This document shows positions 8,686 to 18,100 of a stretch of 36,879 bases of DNA, piece after piece (the first letter of the stretch is position 1; each line of letters starts with the position of its first letter). The notes under the pieces were generated by a model. That model was given only the letters and a program-made list of their open reading frames with translations, did not search any database and had not been told where the DNA came from. Made by a program: the position numbers and the translations under genes. This DNA comes from Planctomycetota bacterium (GTDB lineage Bacteria; Planctomycetota; UBA1135; GCA-002686595). Location of the stretch: positions 1 through 36,879 of the forward strand of contig PKCK01000131.1 in assembly GCA_002862085.1 (NCBI GenBank), written 5' to 3'.

Positions 8686-9800
8686 CAGCGCCCCTGCCCC
8701 AGGAAGGCCTTGATGGCGTCGGGGATGCCCGAGCGGTCGGAGACGCCCGCCGTCACGAGCCGCTCTTCCTCGGAGAACCCGAGGTCCAGGTCCTTCTTGA
8801 ACTGCCCGGAGCCGTAGGCGCTCTTGACCTGACCGTAGCAGAACTGATTCACCCGCGGCAGGAGCTCCTCGCGGAGGAGAGTGACGCAGCGATCCGTGTC
8901 GCGCGCGCTCCAGTTGTCCCCGTCCGAGTAGTGAAAGGGATAGATGTTGTAGTCCTCGGCGCGGAACCGCGTCCGCACCAGATCGAGCAGAAGCTCGTAG
9001 GCAGAGGAGATCTTCGTACCCCCCGACTCCCGGAGGTGGAAGAAGGTGTCCTTGTCGACGACCTTCGCCGTCGCGTCGTGGACGATGTAGACCACCTCGA
9101 GCGACTCGTACTGGCTGCGCAGCCAGGTGTCGATCCAGAACGCCTCGATCCGCACGATCTCCTTCTGCTCGCGGCCCATGGACCCCGACACGTCCATCAT
9201 GTGGAAGACCACGGCCGACGACTCGGGCTTCGGAGCCGGACGGCGCGCCCGGAATCGCTCGTCGTCGCGGACGGGCGTCACGACCGGATGATCGGGATCG
9301 AAGGCGCCCGAGGCGATCGTGCGCGCGAGGGCTCGCCGGTAAGTGCGGCGGAAGTGGCGCAGCGACTGCGGGCCCTGGCTCCGGACACCGCTCCAGCGAC
9401 CACCCTCCACCAGGAGCTCGTCCTTTCCACGGGGCTCGATCCGCGGGAGCTCGAGCTCCTCACCGAGCATCGCCGCGAGCTCCTCGAGCTCGACCTCGGC
9501 CTCGAGGACATGCTCCCCGGCCTGCTCCCCGGCCTCGCCGCCCTGGCCTTCCTCGCCACCCTGTCCCTCGACCGGCTCGCCCTCGTCCCCGCTCCCCTGG
9601 CCCACGCCGCCCTCGGAGCTGCCGAACCGGAAGCGCGGGAGCTCGATGGACGGGACCGGGATCGACACGACCTTGTCGCCCTGCTTGCCGACGAGGTCCG
9701 AGGAGGACAGGTAGCGCCGCAGGTCACGGCGGATCCGGCCGCGCACCACGTCCTTGAAGCGCGCGCGATCGCGCTCCATGCGATAGATCTCACGGGCCAT
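8685..9800 (-). CDS. yeaH: YeaH/YhbH family protein (DUF444, VWA-like)
   Basis: A 371-residue protein of the UPF0229/DUF444 family, the standard partner of PrkA. The start MAREIYRMERDRARFKDVV is typical, followed by a low-complexity Glu/Gly-rich stretch (about residues 75-115). The C-terminal half is a von Willebrand A-like fold with a MIDAS-type DVSGSMG motif and the strongly conserved FHLRESGGTKISSAY and FHYSDGDNW blocks. The frame is open to 9959, but the ATG at 9800 is preferred: it gives the canonical N-terminus, sits 13 bases after the prkA stop, and has GGGAGA 5 bases upstream, one of the few clear ribosome binding sites here. It probably acts with the PrkA kinase in stationary-phase or nitrogen-stress responses. 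Molecular function in the family is unsettled. Confidence 0.95.
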   Translation of the reverse strand: MAREIYRMERDRARFKDVVRGRIRRDLRRYLSSSDLVGKQGDKVVSIPVPSIELPRFRFGSSEGGVGQGSGDEGEPVEGQGGEEGQGGEAGEQAGEHVLEAEVELEELAAMLGEELELPRIEPRGKDELLVEGGRWSGVRSQGPQSLRHFRRTYRRALARTIASGAFDPDHPVVTPVRDDERFRARRPAPKPESSAVVFHMMDVSGSMGREQKEIVRIEAFWIDTWLRSQYESLEVVYIVHDATAKVVDKDTFFHLRESGGTKISSAYELLLDLVRTRFRAEDYNIYPFHYSDGDNWSARDTDRCVTLLREELLPRVNQFCYGQVKSAYGSGQFKKDLDLGFSEEERLVTAGVSDRSGIPDAIKAFLGQGR

Positions 9801-9813
9801 CAGGGTCTCCCGC

Positions 9814-11985
9814 TCAGGCCGCGGCCTCGCTTTCTTCTCCATCCACGTCGCGAGGCTCGGCCGGCTGCGCCGCCGCGCGCGCGAAGAGGCCGGCGACGTC
9901 CCGCAGCACGACGTCAGCGGAGGCCTCGTCGTACCCGAAGCGTCGGCAGAGCCTGTCACGGATCACCTTGATCTTCTCCGAGGTGTCCCGATCGACGACC
10001 GACGACACCAGGCTCGTCAGCTGGATGGAGTCACGCTGGTCCTCGAAGAGCTTGAGCTCGAGGGCGCGGCGCAGGCGCTTGTTGCGTCGGTAGTCGAACT
10101 GCCCCCCCTCGAGGTGCACTGCCCCGATGTAGTTCATCAGCTCGTGGCGGAAGTCGTCCTTGCGAGCGTCGGGGATCTGTGTCTTCTCCTCGACGCTTCG
10201 CATCAGGCGTTCGTCGGGATCGCGCATCACGCCGTCGTCCCCCGCAACGCGCTCACGCGTCGTGTAAGCGCGTACGTTGTCGAGATACTTGGCGCAGAGT
10301 CGGTCCAGGGCCTCCTCGTCGGCGGCGATCGCCGCCTCGACCTCCTCTCTGATGATCACGTCGTACACCTCTCGCACGACGGCGACCAGCCCGCGGTACC
10401 GAGCGCGTTGCTCCTCGCTCGCGACCATCGAATGGGCCCCGAGGCCCCGCTCGATCGCGTCGAGCACGTCCCGCGGACCGATGACGCGCTTGTCGGCCAC
10501 GAGGCAGGTCGCGATCCTGTCCTGAACGTAACGAGGGCTGATCCCGTCGAGGCCCTCACGGGGCGCGGCTGCGCGAAGCTCCTCGACCTCCTCGGCGGTG
10601 AAGCCCTGGACGTCCTCGCCGTCGTAGAGCGCGGCCTTCTGCTCGAGCGAGAGGCTCGGGTGCTTCGGATCCTCCAGACGGGTCAGGACCGCCCAGAGCG
10701 AGGCGACCTCGAGCGAGTGCGGCGCCAGCCGACGGCCTGGCGCGCTCCGGCGGCCGAAGCGGCGGCGGTGGATCTCCGCCTCGTCCGAGATCCGGACGTT
10801 GTAGGGCACGTCGATGCGGATCGTCCGGTCCCTGAAGGCCTCCATCAGCTCGTTGTTCTGCAGGCGGCGGAACTCGGGCTCGTTGGTGTGACCGATGATC
10901 ACCTCGTCGATGTGAGTCGCCTGGAACTTCTTCGGCTTGATCGAGTGTTCCTGGGTCGCTCCGAGAAGGTCGTAGAGGAAAGCCACGTCGAGTTTGAGCA
11001 CCTCGATGAACTCGAGCATGCCACGGTTCGCAACGTTGAACTCCCCGTCGAAGTTGAACGCGCGCGGGTCGCTGTCCGATCCGTACTCGGCGATCTTGCG
11101 GTAGTTGAGATCGCCCGTCAGCTCCGTGCTGTCCTGGTTCTTCTCGTCCTTCGGCTGGAACGTGCCGATGCCCACGCGCCGCGACTCGGAGAAGGTGAAG
11201 CGGCGCACGCGGACGTGCTGGACGGCGCGCTCCCACGAACCTTCGTAGCGCGCCATGAGCTCCGACAGCCAGAAGCGCGAGACCGGGTCCAGCTCGCCCT
11301 GGATCGAGATCTCGTCCTCGCGCGGCGCGATCTCCCGCAGGCGTGACTGGATGCGGGGGCGGGCGGACTCCGGCACGAGCAGCAGCGGGTCCTGATTCAT
11401 CGGTGAGGGAATCACCTCGCCGTCCACGTGCCAGTCGAAGGTGTAGATCGCGCCCTCGTCGGTGCGCGTGTAGTGCTCCAGCCCCCGCTTCAGGATCCGG
11501 GCGATCGTGCTCTTGGCCGAACCCACGGGTCCGTGCAGCAGGACGATCCGGCGCTCGGGTCCGAGCCCGCGCGCGCCCGCGCGGATGGTCATCACGAGAT
11601 CGTGGAGTGACTGGTCCAACCCGAAGATCGCGTCGGGCCCGGCCGCCCCCTCCCCGAGGCCGGCCGCTGCTGCGCCGAACGGGTCGTCGAAGATCTGCCA
11701 GCGTGGTACGCCGCCCGGGAGCTCAGGGCGTGTGACACCGTGGGACTCGATCATGTCCGCCATGCGCTGCCACGCGTTCCGCGCCAGCGCCGGCCTCTGA
11801 TCGACGAGTTCGAGGTACTCGTGGAGCGTCCCCTCCCAGCCAGGGACCTGCCGCGCCTCCTTCTCGGCGGCAGCGCGAACGATCTCGCCGATGCCAGCAG
11901 CGGGTGCGCCGCTCGTGCTCTCGGCAACGGGGCGCAGGAAAGGGTGTTCGTCGTGCCGGGCGGCCTCTTCGGGGACGTCGCTCAT
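9814..11985 (-). CDS. prkA: PrkA family serine protein kinase (YeaG type)
   Basis: A 723-residue protein with the PrkA AAA-like domain followed by the PrkA C-terminal kinase-like domain. The P-loop is LLHGPVGSAKST (residues 149-160): compared with the usual GxxxxGK[ST], the last glycine before Lys is alanine. Further family blocks are RIVLLHGP, FTFSESRRVGIGTFQPKDEKNQD, NFDGEFNVANRGMLEF and AFRDRTIRIDVPYN. Enterobacterial YeaG is 644 residues; the extra length lies mostly in the N-terminal 45 residues. The frame is open to 12087, but the ATG at 11985 (MSDVPEEA) is the best start; no clear ribosome binding site is seen. It is the first gene of the trio, with yeaH 13 bases downstream. In E. coli the operon is induced under nitrogen starvation and other stresses. 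Whether this protein works mainly as a kinase or an AAA ATPase is open. Confidence 0.95.
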   Translation of the reverse strand: MSDVPEEAARHDEHPFLRPVAESTSGAPAAGIGEIVRAAAEKEARQVPGWEGTLHEYLELVDQRPALARNAWQRMADMIESHGVTRPELPGGVPRWQIFDDPFGAAAAGLGEGAAGPDAIFGLDQSLHDLVMTIRAGARGLGPERRIVLLHGPVGSAKSTIARILKRGLEHYTRTDEGAIYTFDWHVDGEVIPSPMNQDPLLLVPESARPRIQSRLREIAPREDEISIQGELDPVSRFWLSELMARYEGSWERAVQHVRVRRFTFSESRRVGIGTFQPKDEKNQDSTELTGDLNYRKIAEYGSDSDPRAFNFDGEFNVANRGMLEFIEVLKLDVAFLYDLLGATQEHSIKPKKFQATHIDEVIIGHTNEPEFRRLQNNELMEAFRDRTIRIDVPYNVRISDEAEIHRRRFGRRSAPGRRLAPHSLEVASLWAVLTRLEDPKHPSLSLEQKAALYDGEDVQGFTAEEVEELRAAAPREGLDGISPRYVQDRIATCLVADKRVIGPRDVLDAIERGLGAHSMVASEEQRARYRGLVAVVREVYDVIIREEVEAAIAADEEALDRLCAKYLDNVRAYTTRERVAGDDGVMRDPDERLMRSVEEKTQIPDARKDDFRHELMNYIGAVHLEGGQFDYRRNKRLRRALELKLFEDQRDSIQLTSLVSSVVDRDTSEKIKVIRDRLCRRFGYDEASADVVLRDVAGLFARAAAQPAEPRDVDGEESEAAA

Positions 11986-12013
11986 GGTGTCTAGCGGATC
12001 TTCTCCGCGGCGC

Positions 12014-12027
12014 GCCGGGGCCCCGGC
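12014..12027. repeat. 14-bp perfect GC palindrome upstream of prkA
   Basis: GCCGGGG followed directly by CCCCGGC forms a perfect palindrome with no spacer, 29-42 bases upstream of the prkA ATG. With no loop it is more like a dyad protein site than a terminator. In DNA this rich in G and C such a palindrome can occur by chance, so a regulatory role is only a possibility. Confidence 0.3.
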
Positions 12028-12063
12028 AGGGGCGAGGAGGGAAGGGATCGGCGCGCATCGGGG

Positions 12064-12082
12064 CCCTCCCGGAGCCGGAGGG
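12064..12082 (-). terminator. Possible stem-loop after the 12150-15046 gene pair
   Basis: Reading either strand, an arm of CCCTCC(C)GG pairs with CCGGAGGG around a 2-base loop, with one bulged C. It lies about 70 bases beyond the stop of the 386-codon gene and before prkA, where a terminator would be expected. There is no U-tract, so this is a weak call. The rest of the 11986-12149 gap shows no promoter that I trust. Confidence 0.3.
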
Positions 12083-12149
12083 AACACCGCGATCGAACGC
12101 AGTCACCGGCCCGGGAAGGTCATCGACCGCGCCAGGCCCTCCTCCTGAA

Positions 12150-13310
12150 TCACTTCGTGGTTCCCGCGCCCGAGGCCGAGAGCGCCCTGTCCGAGGGCGT
12201 CTCCTGTTCGAATACGGGGCTCGACGCGGTCGTGGGCGCCATCCTGAGAGAGGCGCCGACAAGACGATTCGATCGAGCCTCGACGGTCAACGAGGGGCCA
12301 CCGCGGGCCCCTTCGGCCATCACGAGCACGGCGCGACAGCGGCGCGGCGCGCCCGCAGGGGGCATCCCCACCCTCGTCCGCCCCCGGCGGAGCGGGGCGA
12401 TCTCGAGCGCCTCCCCCGGGCCTTCCGCCGTTGCGAAGGCGGCGATCCTCGCGCGCGAGTCCACGGCGCGCAGCTGCAGGGTCAGGTCGAAGGGAGCGGA
12501 CGGCTGAGCTTCCGTGGCGCTGGCGTTCTCGGTGGCCTCGCCGCCGTCCACGGCGAAGTCGACGACCCACGTCCGCGGGCCGACCCTTCGCCAGGCCTCG
12601 CCGTGGATCCGAGCGCGAGGCATGTCGATCGCGAGTTGGAGCGCCGCCTCGGCGGTCCGATCGCGCGCGTACGGCGCTCCTATCCGGCCCTCGACGAGGC
12701 CTCGCAGCGTGCCTGGTCCGTCGGGTCCATCCGCGGCTCCACGGGGGCCGGGGTCGCGCGCATCGACCACGCCGATGATCGCCGGACTCCGGAGCAGCGC
12801 GTCGCTCACCCCCGCGACCCAGGGGAGCTCGCAAGGAATGACACCCGCGCCCGCGCCGTACGCGCGCCGAGCCTCCTCCCAGCGCCACGGGAAGTTGCGC
12901 GCGGAGACATCGCTCCTTCCCCTAGCGTCCGCGCGATCCTTGACGGGGATCACGACAGCGAGGATCGCTACTCTGCGCGGATCGAGGCCGACCCGAGCAG
13001 CACGCCACGCGAGCTGGCCGACGCTGCCCTCACCCCGCACCGCGCGATCCGCGTCGACGAGGACCGCCGCCGCTGGTCCCTCCATCGCGCCGATCCGAAA
13101 GGTCACCACGCCGCCGAGTTCGCGCGCGGCGCGTACGGGCAGGCCCGAAGTCGCGGTCACCCGGGAGGCCCAGCGATCGAGTCCATCGGCGACGCTCCCC
13201 GCCTCGACGCGCCCGCATCGGGTCCCCCAGAGAAGGACGAGGCTCGACACGAGCGCCACGGCGAAACCCGCGGAGCGCTCGGCGCTCCGGACATGCTCAC
13301 GGCGCTTCAT
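12150..13310 (-). CDS. Hypothetical protein with N-terminal export/anchor signal
   Basis: A 386-residue protein that I do not recognise. It has a basic start (MKRREHVRSAERS) followed by a hydrophobic stretch (about residues 15-29, FAVALVSSLVLLWG), which looks like a signal peptide or single membrane anchor. A Cys follows at WGTRC, but the lipobox is poor. The remainder is Ala/Arg/Gly-rich with alternating hydrophobic strands, and the last 120 residues look beta-sandwich-like. No catalytic motif is visible. Its ATG (13308-13310) overlaps the TGA of the M14-like gene by 4 bases (ATGA), and both encode exported or anchored proteins, so they probably work together. Coding is supported by this overlap, the export signal, and the continuous frame in the strand and spacing of the operon, although in this GC-rich DNA the opposite strand is also open for long distances. 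Function unknown. Confidence 0.7.
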   Translation of the reverse strand: MKRREHVRSAERSAGFAVALVSSLVLLWGTRCGRVEAGSVADGLDRWASRVTATSGLPVRAARELGGVVTFRIGAMEGPAAAVLVDADRAVRGEGSVGQLAWRAARVGLDPRRVAILAVVIPVKDRADARGRSDVSARNFPWRWEEARRAYGAGAGVIPCELPWVAGVSDALLRSPAIIGVVDARDPGPRGAADGPDGPGTLRGLVEGRIGAPYARDRTAEAALQLAIDMPRARIHGEAWRRVGPRTWVVDFAVDGGEATENASATEAQPSAPFDLTLQLRAVDSRARIAAFATAEGPGEALEIAPLRRGRTRVGMPPAGAPRRCRAVLVMAEGARGGPSLTVEARSNRLVGASLRMAPTTASSPVFEQETPSDRALSASGAGTTK

Positions 13311-15046
13311 GGACGCAGCTCCCGCGCCGCGCGCAGTCCGTTCGGTCCCGTGACCTCGATCTCGAGGGTCGCACCCTCGTCGACGTGGAGGAGCCAGGAC
13401 ACGCGCCGTGATACGCCCTTCGCCGCCAGGCCATCCGTGATCCGAACCCTCGGGCTCCCCGCGAGGAGTGAGATGTCGCAGCCCGCGCGAATGGAGAGCT
13501 CGAGATCGCTGGCCCCCTCCACTCCGGCGTCGGCGCCCCCGAGCGCGGCCGTCGGGAACTGCCCGCGGTTCACGACCTCCACGGTGACCCGCACGAGGCG
13601 TCCCTCACGCTCGGCCTCGATGACTCCGATGTCCAGCCGCGGGAGTCCGGCGACGAGTTCCTCCACGAGTCGGTCGAGGCCCTCCAGCGCGGCGCCGATC
13701 TCGCCCTCGGGCGGATTCGAGCGCGATCGGACCTCCCAACCGCCGACGAGCCCCGTCACGCCTCCGCCGAGGTCGACGGGATGCCAGTCCACGAAGCCCA
13801 CGCCGCCCCGTACATCGTCGAGCCAGCGCCCCCAGGCGGTCTCCATCGCGATCGGCGACCGAGCCGGAGCCACGCGCTGTCCCGGCGCGCTCGGAGACCC
13901 CGGCGCGCCAGCGTCGAGACTCGCCGGTCCAACGGGCCGGCCATCACGCCCGAGGACCCCGGGCCCCCATGGCGCGATCTCGACGGTCGAGGTGCCGAGG
14001 ACCTGAGCCAGCCAGTCCCCCATCGCGCCCTCGCGGAGAGGCCCCACCGAGCAGTGCACATCGCGGCGACCCGTGAAGCGCGCGAGGTCCACGCGGACCT
14101 GCTCCGCCAGGGCTCCATCTCGAGCGTCCGACCCGGTCGCGGGATGCACGTGCACACCCCCGTGATCGCCGCCGAACAGCAGAGCGATGTTCGGCCGTCG
14201 AGCCGCGATCCAGAGGGCGAGAGCCCGCGCGGTCGGCGTGGACAGCGGCCGCGAGCCCTCGAGCACGCCGGGCCCCGCCCAGCCAACGGGGAAGTGCCGA
14301 GCGAGGTCGATCCCCGCTGCGCCGTCCTCGTTGAACGCGCCGTCTCCGTCGTCGTCGCGCCCTTCGCGGCAGCGTCGATACCGCGGCGCGTCCTGAGGGT
14401 CAGCCCGCACGAGCGTCCGCCCATCGTCAGCGATGCACCAGGGTCCGCTCGCATCACGGATCAGCAGGTCGAGCACCTGACCGTCCCCGTCGAGGTCATC
14501 AGGTCCATCCTCGTCGACGAGCCCATCGCCGTCTTCGTCGAGCGGCTCGTGGAACCGCCCGTCCGGACGCGCGCCAGCGACCACCCGGTCGAGGACGCCG
14601 GGCGCCACGCTGGGAACGACCAGGAGGCGGACGCCGGGCGGTAGTCGGTCCAAGCGCTCGAGCAGTCCGTGGGTCGCCCGGAGCACCGCCTCGGCACCGA
14701 GCGCGCTGCGCCCGTCGGGGGCGCCCGCCAGGAGGACGGTCGTCAGCTCCTCACGCTCGGTCGTGGAGGCGCCGACGACGAGGGCGGGGATCCCGCGCTC
14801 CGGGCCACCGCCGATCCGATCGAGGGTGACGTGCTCGGGATCGGCTGCAGCCCAGCCCGCGAGCAGCTGCTCGATCTCGACCGAGTCGTGATAGCGCCCC
14901 TCGGAGGGCACGCGGAAGCGGCGCCCGTCGTCGGCGCGCTCGCTCGCGTCCAGCGGTGCACGCCGGACGAGCCCCACGACCGAAAGAGCGGCCGCGGCTG
15001 CGATGAGATACCAGTGCCGCACAGATGCCGGATCGGGCGTCCGCAC
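13307..15046 (-). CDS. Membrane-anchored peptidase M14 (zinc carboxypeptidase)-like protein, probably altered zinc site
   Basis: A 579-residue protein with an N-terminal hydrophobic anchor (residues 12-26) and a carboxypeptidase-A-like (M14) domain. Family landmarks: YHDSVEIEQLL near residue 52, a GIDLARHFP block (residues 245-253; GIDLNRNFP is usual), DHGGVHVHP (294-302) providing a candidate third zinc ligand His295, and TVEIAPWG with Glu356 at the place of the general base. Where the HxxE zinc motif should be, the sequence reads LLAGAPDGRSALG, with neither His nor Glu. Two Asp/Gly-rich stretches (DEDGDGLVDEDG from 170, DDDGDGAFNEDG from 231) resemble calcium-binding loops. A C-terminal beta-sandwich-like region follows from about 465. 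The start is GTG at 15044-15046 with AAGG 6 bases upstream. It lies 90 bases after smc. A non-catalytic cell-wall or glycan-binding role is possible. Confidence 0.75.
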   Translation of the reverse strand: MRTPDPASVRHWYLIAAAAALSVVGLVRRAPLDASERADDGRRFRVPSEGRYHDSVEIEQLLAGWAAADPEHVTLDRIGGGPERGIPALVVGASTTEREELTTVLLAGAPDGRSALGAEAVLRATHGLLERLDRLPPGVRLLVVPSVAPGVLDRVVAGARPDGRFHEPLDEDGDGLVDEDGPDDLDGDGQVLDLLIRDASGPWCIADDGRTLVRADPQDAPRYRRCREGRDDDGDGAFNEDGAAGIDLARHFPVGWAGPGVLEGSRPLSTPTARALALWIAARRPNIALLFGGDHGGVHVHPATGSDARDGALAEQVRVDLARFTGRRDVHCSVGPLREGAMGDWLAQVLGTSTVEIAPWGPGVLGRDGRPVGPASLDAGAPGSPSAPGQRVAPARSPIAMETAWGRWLDDVRGGVGFVDWHPVDLGGGVTGLVGGWEVRSRSNPPEGEIGAALEGLDRLVEELVAGLPRLDIGVIEAEREGRLVRVTVEVVNRGQFPTAALGGADAGVEGASDLELSIRAGCDISLLAGSPRVRITDGLAAKGVSRRVSWLLHVDEGATLEIEVTGPNGLRAARELRP

Positions 15047-15136
15047 GATGCGCCTTGAACCCCGACCGTCGCCTCCTCCCCCGCTGTCGAGCGGATCTCG
15101 GAAGGAGACGGCGGACGGTCCGCGCTGCGAGGCTTC

Positions 15137-18100
15137 TCAGGAGGAGGCGACGGCGCCGCTCTCGGCTTCCTCGGCCTCGGGGTGCGCGGGCCGCGCCTGC
15201 GCCTGGATCTCCTTGATCGGCTCCCCGGTCTCGTCGGTCGTGCCAGAGGCCGCTGGAGCTCCCTCGGCGTCGGACTCCGACCGATCGGCGTTCTTCCCGC
15301 CTGTCACCTCAGGCGCGAAATCATCGATCTCGTCGAGTTCGACCGACACGAATCGGCTCACGCCCTTCACCTGCATCGTCACGCCGTAGAGCGCCTGCGA
15401 GGCGGCCATGGTCCCTTTGTTGTGGGTCACGACGATGAACTGGGTCGTCTTGCGGAATCCGTCGAGCATGCCGAGGAAGCGGTCGACGTTGGCGTCGTCC
15501 AGCGCCGCGTCCACCTCGTCCAGCACGCAGAAGGGGCTCGGTCGGGCCTCGAAGACCGAGAAGAGAAGCGCCAGCGCCGTCATCGTCCGCTGGCCGCCCG
15601 ACAGCAGCCCGATCTTGAGCAGCTCGCGCCCCGGCGGACGCGCGACGATCTCGACGCCGGCGTCGAGGACGTCCTCACCCTCTTCGAGCCGGATGTCGGC
15701 CTTGCCACCCCCGAAGAGGAGGCGGAAGTTGCGCTGGAAGTTCTCGCGGACCTCCTCGAACGTCTCGACGAAGAGGCGCCGGCTCTCCTCGTCGATCGTG
15801 CGGATCGTGTCGAGCAGGGTCTTGCGCGCCTCGGCGAGGTCCCCTGCTTGGCCTTCGAGGTGCTCGAGACGTCCGCCGACCTCCTCGAGCTCGTGCACCG
15901 CCTCCACGTTCACCGGCCCGAGACGGTCCAGCTGGCTCTTCACTCGAGCGACGGCGGCATCGAGCTCGGCGAGTGCCTCGGAGTCGAGCAGCCCTCCCTC
16001 GTCGGCGTCGTACGCGCGACGCAGGCCCTCGTCGTCCAGCTCGAGCTCCTCGAACGCGCGGCCCGAGACCTCGTCACGGGCGAGGCCGGCGCGCTGCGCG
16101 TCGAGTCGTAGCTTGCCGAGGGTCTCCGCCTCGCGGTCGAGCTCGGCCTGGACGGCCTCGGCGGACTTCCGCGTCTCGGAGATACGCTCGGCCCCGCTGC
16201 GCTCCTGTCCACGCAGCTCGCCCAGCTTCGTCTCGAGAGACGTCTTCGCCTCCCCGAGCTCACCCGCCTCGGTCTCGATCGAGGTGACCTCACCCCGGCC
16301 GTCCTCGGCGCTGGTCTCGTAGCTGGTCGAGCGCGTCCGGGATCGATCGATCTCGGCGCGGGTCTCCACGAGGAGCCGCTCGTTGCTGGAGATGCGCTGC
16401 TCGAGACCACCCAGCTCCGCCCTGGCGGAGCTGAGTTCGACCTGCGCGCGGCTCTCCTCGCGCTGAAGCGTCTCGCGCTCTCCCTCCAGGGCGCGCCGGC
16501 TCTTCTCCATCTGCTCGAGACGGTCGTTCTCCGCGTCGAAGGCGTCGGCGGCGGCTGCCTTGTTGCGCTCGACCTCCTCGATCTCCGCCTCGACCGCCAT
16601 CACGTCGGAGGCCGCCTGAGCGCGCTCGTCGACGTGCGTCCTCAGCGAGGCCTCCAGGTCCCTCGCACGGGCCGCTGCCGCGGCCAGGAGGCCGTCCGCG
16701 TCCGCGCGCTCGGCGCGGGCAGCGTCACGCTCGGCCGCGCGCTCGTCCCGGGCCACCGCCAGCGCCGCGACCTGGTCGGTCGCGCCCTCGATGCGGGCGT
16801 CGAGGTCGTCGATCCGCCGGTCGAGGCGGGCGATCCTCGCCTCGAGATCCGCGGCGCTCGAGCGCCGGCCGACGAAGCCCTGCGTCACCTCGCGGTGCCC
16901 ACCGACGATACCCGCCGCGTCCACCAGCTCTCCGCGCGGGGTCACGAAGCGCCAGCCGGGCTCGCGGCCGACGAGGTCCAGCGCGATGTCCAGGTTGGAC
17001 ACCAGGACGACGTCACAGAAGAGAGCGTGCACCAGCGCGCGCATCTCCTCCTGGCAGTGGATCAGCTCACCGAGGCGGCCCTCGACACCGGCGCCGAAGC
17101 GCGCGAAGAGGGCGAAGTCCGAGGGCGGCGGGCAGTCGGGCGAACCGATTCCGGGAGGGACCACGACCGCGACCTGGCCGACCTCTTCGCTGGCGCACCA
17201 GTCGACCACGCGCCGGGCCACGTGGGCATCCCGGGCCACGAGGGCCTGGGCTCGTTCTCCGAGGACCGCGTCGATGGCCCGCGCGAGGCGGACGTCGGCG
17301 CCGAGATGATCCGCGACGAGGCCGAGCAGCTCGTCCTCGCGGCACGGTCCCTCCCCGCTGGCGCAGGCTTCGAGCACGCGGCGCGCCCCGCCCGAGAGAT
17401 CCTCCAGCTCGCGATCCCGATCGAGCAGGGCCTCCACGCGGCTGCGGTGACCCGCACGCTCCACGTCGGCGTCCGCGCGCTCCTCACGGAGCTTCGAGAG
17501 GCTCTGCGCCGCGCCATCGAGGGCCTCGCCGGCGGCGACGTGGGCCGCGTCGGCGGCCTCGACGGCATCGGCCGCGCGGTCGTGCGCGGACTCGAGTCCG
17601 GTGCGCTCCTCGGCCATGCTCGCGAGGGCTTCCTCGGCGCCGCGCACCCGCTGGGTCACACGCTCGAGGCGCTCCTTCGCCGGCGGGAGCGCCTCGGCGA
17701 GATGCACGGCGCGGTTCTCGGCAGCGGTCCGCTCGTGCAGCCGCTCGAGCACGCGGTCGTTCTGCGCCTGAACCTCGCCGCGCAGCTCCCTGTACGTCCG
17801 CCCGAGCTCGCGAGCCTGGGTCTCCAGTCCGCCGGCACGCTCCTCGGCGGCGGAGGCGCGCTCCCCGAGGGCGTCGAGCTCCGCGCGGAGCCCCACGAGT
17901 TCGCCCTCGCGTTCACCGAGCTGGTCCTCGAGCAGCGTCGCGCGCTCGCTCTCCTCGGCGGCGCTCGCCGCCCACGAAGCGATCCGCATCGCGAGCTGCG
18001 CCTTGCGCTCCTCCAGGGCCCGCAGGTCCCCGGAGATGCGTGAGGCCTCGTCGCCGACCGACTCGAGCTGCGAGACGACCTCTCGTCGCTCCTCCTCCCG

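Noticed and set aside
7174..8817. A 547-codon open frame on the plus strand
   Set aside because: Antisense to spoVR, which matches its family over the full length.
11904..14006. A 700-codon open frame on the plus strand over the prkA start, the unknown gene and the M14-like gene
   Set aside because: Low-complexity Arg/Ala/Pro sequence, antisense to prkA and to motif-bearing M14 sequence. I kept the minus-strand genes because of the ATGA overlap and export signals, though the 386-codon gene is less certain.
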